NCBI GenBank assembly: GCA_964058805.1
Contig: CAXKVV010000276.1
Span: 124,001-188,000, forward strand
Source: Schoenoplectus triqueter
Taxonomy: Eukaryota; Streptophyta; Magnoliopsida; Poales; Cyperaceae
DNA length: 64,000 bases
Direction of reading: 5' to 3'
The notes beneath the pieces were generated by a model. That model had not been told where the DNA came from. It ran no database searches and saw only the letters and a program-made list of their open reading frames with translations. A program made the position numbers and the translations under genes. The stretch's first letter is position 1, and every line of letters starts with the position of its first letter. This document shows, piece by piece, positions 59,701 to 64,000 of this stretch.

Positions 59701-59793
59701 TACGAGGGCGGCGCATACCAACTCATAGACCATGAAGGTGAAAGGCCCATGCCACCGATTAATGGGCGATATCTGAAGAAGTACTACACATAG
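50707..59793 (+). CDS. Gag-Pol polyprotein, Ty3/gypsy Tat/Ogre lineage
   Basis: An unbroken frame; the first ATG is at 50707 (the frame itself opens at 50698; residue numbers count from there). Order: basic Pro/Lys-rich N-terminus; Gag (about 530-690, RFRTFSGEGNKDL to NTFKDLLRSVSNMER); a zinc-knuckle-like C805-H808-H813-C818; aspartic protease with ILVDAGSS (Asp1170); acidic linker and coiled coil; a second C1631-H1634-H1639-C1644 module; reverse transcriptase (about 1990-2180, YVDD 2139-2142); RNase H (about 2280-2400); a second, cellular-type RNase H (Asp2436 in YFDGA, NNEAEYEAL, IFGDSQ, GEADALA); integrase with HHCC finger and Asp2750, Asp2811, Glu2847; and a C-terminal GPY-like module (EGPYVIEKVYEGGAYQL). 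The double RNase H and large size point to the Tat lineage. Its product is cut by its own protease into virus-like-particle proteins. No chromodomain was seen. The element may still be active. Confidence 0.93.
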   Translation: MAYFGNFNLAPYTVTPAQSPEGKLFMFFGTIPQELTVYGPAPVAVFTPATVQISIPDEEEDSITLTPKGISNNVMASPTASPKRRRRPSKKTAPKAAAQTARNSQASRKRALDAYQNQLVARPAIPVSNKFTSLRIVAKNSATGQLRQAWEVPKPTPRPTQRPQRRQDKSQTPAEAIYKAHRALKQRKSVKNARSRQYVSRPNQSQGMAQPQAIASTPNTRRSILKATPSTQQVWVPKGSQPTKPPSKTQPSKAGRSNAPPESVFSRLGQKSVFSRIGSRIPLNNLKITAPDQTKKKRRTARYEEHFSVNTISISYDTDPDTDGEVNMVQDDQSPPNQAHVTNTNKNNGRKGRPPKRVNPEGNSREGEDHNKNPDLFDNEDDVEARPEMPIDEIEILKGHIEARDEELIRQRELIATMLKQNEELIKAVKSLQESQDANFKAGSSRQEGVHSTKSNHKGKQPVDSKPHPHRTIEVEAEPTGISRKEIQAMIAQQMQIAGGGYAIPPVKNCGHPYPAIYDLEEYPKGYVIPRFRTFSGEGNKDLNPEQHLAHFVASCGNTGGNDALLLRQFPQSLVGTAFQWYYSLENNSIRTWDEMADSFRARFVMVSDKINIADLASTKPKKGESMTDFINRWRNLSIKCDRTLTEDEAVNLIMKNIDGWMGMLLGVTKVNTFKDLLRSVSNMERMSPHTVPSFMNNRPQRGARAETKVALTSLKDKMVANADTQGGSSSTNGNNYNKGPRPNPGGSSRSFESLKQKKSKPYSFRKDKVAQIFRGALKNGLTLPASKRPEDADKSDEPNFCPYHRIIGHSIEDCWVFKDWVEKAYKNGEITLPKGFLQSPSAHEQANTISHEEEEVPGQLSEDQEEQWTTHLSKKSIKMLKALKKEPGMKWKDDITPVVPPKPRVYYKVDQSQNQVLKKKKKHRNNKSKKNKIEEYEQGSPEVITLQHFISKEDWEKLTLGQKKEDVNEEINKEESEEIWGASCNMVYSSHDEDMPTLEEMFFPNDEGEASTSGTKNEECKAVLRSGTYIPERQAPKDSDKGKDKALNKGKEVENPSKNPEKTRSTGEEYNVLAHLRKIPALLSIFDALMMSQDLREVLIQALQDPEKYKSYFVEQNMQEALFTAKRAACINFTDDDLLIGTVDHNRPLYITGNCGGQKIGRILVDAGSSINIMPLKTLKTITLDVKNLSDEKVIIHGFNQNSQKALGAITLNLQCGSLKAPTKFYVIDAETSYRALLGRPWLHSNQVIPSTLHQCLKYIENGKQKRIDGDVKPFGVHEIKFNDAQYFLPKSAVAPSRPITKAGQKSFNKGPKFDTSSGEEEEVKFNIKPRGARAQRPGRKSGEEATFRFKQVAAYKAQIKPSEIKSSDSEEEVVFNFKPANTPQIQIIEATSGEDSEDSNNSDNTTSGEESGHDRQPWEEESDEEIIYHILKKPYKGPETDNESEESYMINTGPGSGRDNPVRPRPINEERSWRENFEGRVWNAIDEIRHQVENNRREVSEQWEVMQDIKTQHNEIMIMIENLQTAIYNSELLKEMTSEPRSGTPERQAPDSGKRVIVIVDESKGEETKTKQSTVMQTLKVKKSKPYSFLRNKTARIFEQALKNGLTLPVCKRPADIERAGEGEFCPYHRILGHTIEECWVFKDLIEEGHRNGTIQLPKSFQQDPAPHNLNSKGKGVAYTISHTPVPSKPKAARRKPIKEIYRSNSVMNIEIEEEMAALEITVVPERHFKDLIPREVNHIQTLKTFVVPAKVERLKGKTIIHKAIIFYQSDSTQSLKNPDHDTWKKWVIEQESENATSGDVASHPFGKELYKLAKRAKCLRDISKAEAKRFDELWNGGQNKVLGLDGKIKYTRGLGYNCDDAACFEGSLDEYRMKESCCMTSVEMPDDKTEEDNTPVLKNVLKQLEKEPNTVDELAEINLGTEEDPRPTFISTSLPEEVADRLKTFLRSYMDCFAWSYKEMPGLDPNVAVHYLKIDPTFKPIKQAPRRMRIELEEKVVEETKKLIDAGFIREEETPEWVASIVPVKKKNGQIRICVDFRDLNKACPKDDFPLPVTEIIIDHTSSYEVFSFMDGYAGYNQIKMAPEDERHTAFRTPIGIYCYKVMPFGLKNAGATYQRAMTKIFDDLIHKIVECYVDDLVIKAMSYEEHLQYLEVVFNRLREHALKLNPLKCAFMVSSGKFLGFVVRHRGIEIDPGKIKAITELSPPKNLKQLRSLQGQLAYIRRFIANLSGKIQPFTRLTKKNIPFKWDGECQRAFEKIKAYLLNPPVLAAPIPGKELILYTTALDGSLGALLAQENQDGNQNALYYLSRMMVGAEHGYSPIEKHCLALIFAVKKLRHYMLAHKIILISKVDPLKYLMTRPMLTGRLAKWAIILTEFDITYTPQKAIKGQALADFLAAHPIQDDSPLKCDFPDEETLHVEEGSPIWEMYFDGASSIKPIAGPGVPTVRAGAGLVFVTPEGGIIRHSLALTEPCTNNEAEYEALIAGLELSLELEIKAVRIFGDSQLIINQIIGEYKVLKPELIQYHQKAMELMKKIPYVSIEKVTRAVNGEADALAKLAKELGEPTEPEIHIIVRNRRPLSLCQITDDASNENAGLEKMECQEAMITEDDDWRQPFIEYFRHGTLLKDKRIADQLRKRVLRYAYVGNTLYRRSYNQLWLRCVSGPEAGQVMKEVHSGLCGAHQSGPKMKLKIKRMGYYWPTMVADCEEHAKKCRMCQIHGPFIHQAPNPLHPTVASWPFNMWGTDIVGPIDPPTSRGHRFILAATYYFTKWAEAIPLKEVKASDVVKFFKTHILYRFGTPQRIISDNGTAFKSSKVYALAEQFNIDWRFSSIYNPRANGLAEAFNKTLINIMKKTVDGNQRDWDNRLQEALWAYRTTYRTPTQATPYSLAFGVEAVLPLEVELPSLRVAMQNDMTMDECQQLRLDELDAMDEKRLIAQQNLEIYQAKMARAYDKMARVRAFQQGELVLVLKRPIIGRHIGPKFSPNWEGPYVIEKVYEGGAYQLIDHEGERPMPPINGRYLKKYYT

Positions 59794-61528
59794 CCCGGAG
59801 CGGGGCCGACAGAGTAGTATCTATTGTAAATAAATAAGGAGGGAATAAGTGTTCGTTTACACACACGTGCACGAAACACAAACCCATGTCTAACCTCCAC
59901 TTTTGCATATAAAATCCCAAAAACCCTACTAGTGCATATGTAAATAGAATGCATCCAAAAATCCAAAAACACACAAACACATTTAGCCCTATAAAAATAA
60001 AAAATATAGGATAAGAGAATTCAACGCCAAAACCACGCGAGAATGTAAGGCGAGAGCTTTGGTGTTTGGGCCCATAATACAAATACCACTGGGTTTGTCC
60101 ATTTGATACAGAATAAACACAAAAATGGACAGGGTTTGCAGTTTGTCCCTCAAACTATCTGTTGCCCAATGACGAAAGTTGCTCATATTGGTCGCCCGCG
60201 GCGCAAGCCAAGGGATAGGTCGAGCAAATTGGTGGCTAGTAAATAGTCGCTTCCGAGGGCATATAAATAAATAACTCTCGTATTATTAGTAGCATGTATC
60301 ATTAATAACAAAATTTGCCCTCTTCTAATAAAATAAAAGGATATATATGTAAAACAATAAAAACTTACTTTCCTACTCATAAAAAATAAAAAAAAAAAAA
60401 TAAATAAATAAAAATAATAAAACATTTTCAATAAGGGGTTGCCACCTTTGTCCCCGACACCACGAGTGTTATACAAAGCCAGGTTGGGCGCATTCATCCG
60501 TAAAAGCACCACACGCCCGAAGAAATGGTGTGTCATAATCCCACGACATATCATGGAGGGGTCAGACTAAGGGTTTACGCTTGTACCCGACATTTCATGT
60601 TAAACAAAGCGGCTCGCTTAAAGAAGTGACTCAGGTCATGGAGAGCGGACCTACCCGATGAAAGCCTGTCTCGCAGGGATGCGTGATGGATGTTTGAGGG
60701 TAGCTAAAATATAAAAAACCAGGTTGGGTACATTCATCCGCAAAAGTACCACACACCCAAGGAGGTGATCTGTTTCTAATCCCAAAATAGATCATGGAGG
60801 GGTCAGGTTAAGGGTTTATGCTTTTGCCCGACATTCAGTGTCAAATAAAGTAATTCGCTTAAAGAAGTGACTCAGGTCATGGAGAGCGGACCTACCCGAT
60901 GAAAGCCTGTCTCGCAGGGATGCGTGATGGATGTTTGAGGGTAGTACCCCCACAAAACAAATTGAGTGGAGATGAGTGAACGTGAGTTTCCACTTTAGCA
61001 CGCAACGGTGCACAAATGAGGGGAGAGTGGGTGAGCTTCCACAAATAAAAGTCAATTAAATATATAAGGAGCATCCACAAAATGGTGTTATCAATTGCAT
61101 CCATAATCCAATTGGTACTGGTAAGTTTATCCATCAGTAATAAAGGGATAAACGGGTTTATTCTGTACCCGGCCTAGAGGTCAATACAGACAGGTTCGGT
61201 ATCCGTAAAATACCACGGTTACTTGAGTTTGTATTGCATGAACATGCATAGAATGAATGTAATAGGATGTTATAAGATTTTCCTTTTATTATGTTTAGAC
61301 GCTGCGAAAGGATGAAGCAGTTGTAATAGGGCGCTTTTGCAAATAAGATTGGAGGTGCACAACATGAATGGATGAAATATTTCCTCGCGCTGCAGAGGAA
61401 GCGATGAAGGGATAATAATAATAAAGGCAAGCATCATCCACAACAAGAGATCAAAATGATAAATGTCAACACATCCTATATCAAGTATGGCAAAAAGAAA
61501 AGGAGAAAGAAGAAATAAAAAGTGCAAT
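59794..61528. other. Region between gag-pol and the antisense gene
   Basis: Noncoding internal region of the retrotransposon, with A-rich tracts (60388-60420) and two large tandem repeat units. Small frames here overlap the repeats and show no family features. Tat-lineage elements commonly carry variable, repeat-rich 3' untranslated DNA of this kind. Confidence 0.6.
60478..60946. repeat. Two-unit tandem repeat (~240 bp) in the retrotransposon 3' region
   Basis: Units at 60478-60702 and 60719-60946 both run from CAGGTTGGG.ACATTCATCC-like sequence to GGATGTTTGAGGGTAG. The second halves (from 'cgcttaaagaagtgactcagg') are almost identical and the first halves more diverged. Confidence 0.9.
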
Positions 61529-64000
61529 CTATGGGCCCAAAAAGCGGGACTCCAACTCTAATAGCACGGTGCTGATGGTCTCCAAATGAGTATGGAGAGA
61601 GTGCCTATCCTCCTCCGAAGCTGCCTCGAAGTCCAAGAACTGAGTGAAGGCACTATCCCGAGCACTCGCGTGAATCTGCAGCTCTGGGAGACGTCCCGCT
61701 AGATGTCGGGAGAAGCCCTCCACCGATAATCTGTGGTCCTCTAGCTCCTGCACGAGCAGTCGAGCGGGCCCACCACTAACTCCCATGGAGCGGAGAGTGG
61801 CACAAGAAGAGAGCCGCTGAAGATAGCGGAGTCGAGCGGCCTCCAAATGTCTGCGCAGCTCATGAATCTCCAACTCGCGCTGATATACGAGAGAGCTCGC
61901 ATCCTGGTAAGCCCTAAGTAGCTCCTCACACCTCCTGGAAATGAAAGTGCTCTCGAGACGAGGTGCAATGAGTAGAGCTGGCGCGATAGTATCCCGCATC
62001 AGCCTATACCAATCGAAGGAGAAGCCGCCGGGCAGAGAACCCAGAATCTCAAAATCTAGCGGGTAGCCTCCGAAGAAGGTGTCTCGGAGTGCATCCCCTA
62101 GCGCGGCCAAGGCAAGCTGCACATCCCTAGATGAAACATCTGCAAGTAAAATAAATGGTTTAGACAAATTGTTATAACCTAAGAAGAAATAGAAGGAAGG
62201 GAAGATCTAACCTATTGTCTCGTCGCCCGAGACCGGCGGGACTGAATCGGGAATAGGGATGTCGGTCGCCTCAGGAGGACCTGCAGGTGCACTAGACCCG
62301 GCTGCAAAAATAAAATGGAAGGCATAAGTACATGAAAAGTAAAATACGGGCAAATGATAAAAGAAATATAAAGTACCGGAGGAAGCATGAGGCTCAGCGA
62401 GACCCTCGCCAGCCGGAATCTCCATCTCTGGGCTGTGGAATAGCTGCTCCACCAGCTAACCCTCCTCCAACTCCGAGTCATAATCGACTGCAACCCGCTC
62501 AGTCGAGGCTCTGCCATCTGTGGCCATGAGAGGCTGCACGTCGGGAGATGAAGAAGTATGAGATGGCCCTCCCTCGATCAGTAATGGCTCGTCGCCTGCG
62601 GGCTCGACAGCCAATGGACTCCCCTGCTCTAAAAAAGCCTCCTCTGGTAGTGCAAGAGTGAGCACTGGCCCCAGAATCACATCAAATGAGTCACCATCTC
62701 CAGTGGGTACCAGCAAAATCGACGGTGAAGCAGGACCGTCATGGAAGAAAGGCTCCGAGCGGTGAGGAGACGCCATGTCATCGGCCTCAGGGTCTGTAAA
62801 ATATACATGTAAGAATGAAAATACTAGTGCATGCTGGCAACTAGGAATTAAATGAAGCACACGAACCTGCGACGACAAGGTCGGTGCAAAACCCTGGAAT
62901 AGCAGTGCTCGCAGGCACCGATAGATCTGCTATGATGTCGTCTCGGGCCGCTTCTACAGGAGACGTCCCATGAGCTGAAAAACAAACCCTAATCAGAGAT
63001 GTAAATGAAGTGCGCCCGAATAAGGATAGGCGAGTCAATAAAGAAAATCACCCGGAGTGGGAGAAGGAAAAGAAGATGGAGAAGACGGCTGAGAGGCGCC
63101 GTCTCGATCCCTCCCCATAGCAGCTGGAGCCGGTGGCTCGACATGTGGCTGAGAATGAACGCCAACTACTCGTGGACGAGAGACCGAGAACCCGGGCTCC
63201 GCGTGATCATACTCATAAGCCAGCTCTGAATCAAAAGAGAATTGGTCGAAATGAGATGAAGCTTATCGAAAAGAAATAACCTAAAGGGTGATGAAGCATA
63301 CCTGTGAGAATGGTCCTAACGGGAGCATGAGAAAACCGGCTGTCTAAACCTTGAAAGTCGACAGGCTCTGCAGCAATGGCCGGGAAAGGGCTGCGATCAC
63401 GCGAAACGGTGCCATCTAATAGAGGCTGGCCATCTCGTGGACATGTACTCCGGACGACCACCGGAGGGGTATATGACTGATAAGAGCGAATGGTCTCATA
63501 ATACCACTGCTGATAACGCCTCGTGAAGGTGGAAGTCCTAGAGGTGGATACCATCTGATAGCGAGTGCCCGTGCCTAATCGGAAGAGGTGAGTGTAGCAC
63601 CATCCGATACCCTCCAAATCGGCCGCCAGTGATATAGAGCGGAGAAGAGGCGCTGGAATATCCTGATCCAAGCCGAACTGATGTGCACATCTATGTGGCG
63701 AATAGGGCTCGATGAACATATAATCGCCCAATCTGAGAGGAAGAAAGCCCTGACGAATACTGATCAGGTGCTCCAAGTCAATAGGCCTGGCTCGAATGCT
63801 AGAAGAGTCAGAAGAGGGAACTCTGCTGTCAATCACCATCCTGTCAGCAACCCTAGATGTCCCACGGGCCACTGATCTGTCTCGGGAGAAGCGTAGATGG
63901 TCTCGACTCCTGAAGAATCTATACCGGGCAGCCTCCGGAGTCAATGAAGCTGGCTGCACCCCAGCTAAGTCACTCAATAAGGGTAGACGATCTCGTAGCG
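61529..64000 (-). CDS. Antisense multi-exon gene of the Tat element, plant-mobile-domain-like (partial)
   Basis: Reads leftward and is open past the window end, so the start is missing. Proposed exons by frame and GT/AG borders: >64000-63302, 63225-about 63053, about 62976-62870, about 62796-62378, about 62301-62216, and about 62141-61529 (stop). The first exon has GDYMFIEPYSPHRCAHQFGL and QDIPAPLL, typical of the plant mobile domain (aminotransferase-like) proteins of transposon origin. The last exon is rich in Leu/Glu/Arg (RELEIHELRRHLEAARLRYL) and probably a coiled coil. The middle exons are Pro/Ser/acidic and low in conservation. An in-frame TAG occurs after DYDSELEEG (62456-62458) unless splicing removes it. 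Antisense extra genes between pol and the 3' LTR are known in Tat elements; their role is unknown. Confidence 0.7.

Noticed and set aside
51103..59733. Many minus-strand frames of 60-160 residues under gag-pol
   Set aside because: They are shadows of the long plus-strand coding frame and lack any family features.

Overview
This window is nuclear DNA of a flowering plant. It is AT-rich, packed with nested plant transposable elements (Ty3/gypsy, CACTA, hAT, LINE, foldback MITEs), and its host genes belong to the chalcone synthase family (type III polyketide synthase, PKS) with the family's intron splitting a cysteine codon near residue 60. I cannot name the species; nothing seen fixes monocot versus eudicot.

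Host gene content is small: two type III PKS copies lying tail to tail. Copy B (minus strand, 30228-31557) is intact, with two exons and 404 residues. Copy A (plus strand, 24733-26067) has lost one base in exon 1 and carries a nonsense codon in exon 2, so it is a pseudogene. Both keep the nucleophilic Cys and the Asn of the Cys-His-Asn triad but have Asn in place of the catalytic His, so this change came before the duplication. Flanking DNA of further PKS copies survives without the gene: 38510-39070 joins a 3' flank directly to a distal 5' flank, and 6782-7050 is another distal 5' flank.

Layout. 0-8.5 kb: hAT-type and foldback MITEs, microsatellites and AT-rich DNA. 8.5-13 kb: a noncoding repeat, R1. 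13-17.9 kb: old PKS-locus flank, a degenerate satellite and three foldback MITEs. 17.97-24.02 kb: a 6-kb noncoding LTR-type insertion with a perfect 5-bp target duplication, sitting in the upstream region of copy A. 24-32.7 kb: the PKS pair with a LINE 3' fragment and MITEs between them. 32.8-36.6 kb: a complete-ended CACTA element with TAT target duplications and a decayed transposase-associated/Ulp1-protease coding relic. 36.65-39.5 kb: CACTA-type MITEs and PKS ghost flank. 39.8-50.4 kb: two LTR copies in inverted orientation around R2, an inverted copy of R1. 50.4 kb to the end: a Ty3/gypsy Tat/Ogre-type retrotransposon with an unbroken gag-pol frame of about 3,030 codons, a 3' region with tandem repeats, and an antisense multi-exon gene resembling the plant mobile domain family. 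Its 3' LTR lies outside the window.

The least expected signal is in the LTR pair. A short hairpin module (constant loop resembling TACTAACAGATC) recurs more than 20 times, and its two stem halves change together between copies while the loop stays the same. Large parts of the window (R1/R2, the 13 kb/38 kb flanks, PKS A/B) are arranged as inverted pairs around about 28 kb. This suggests an old inverted duplication later broken up by transposons, or repeated insertion of the same families in opposite orientations.
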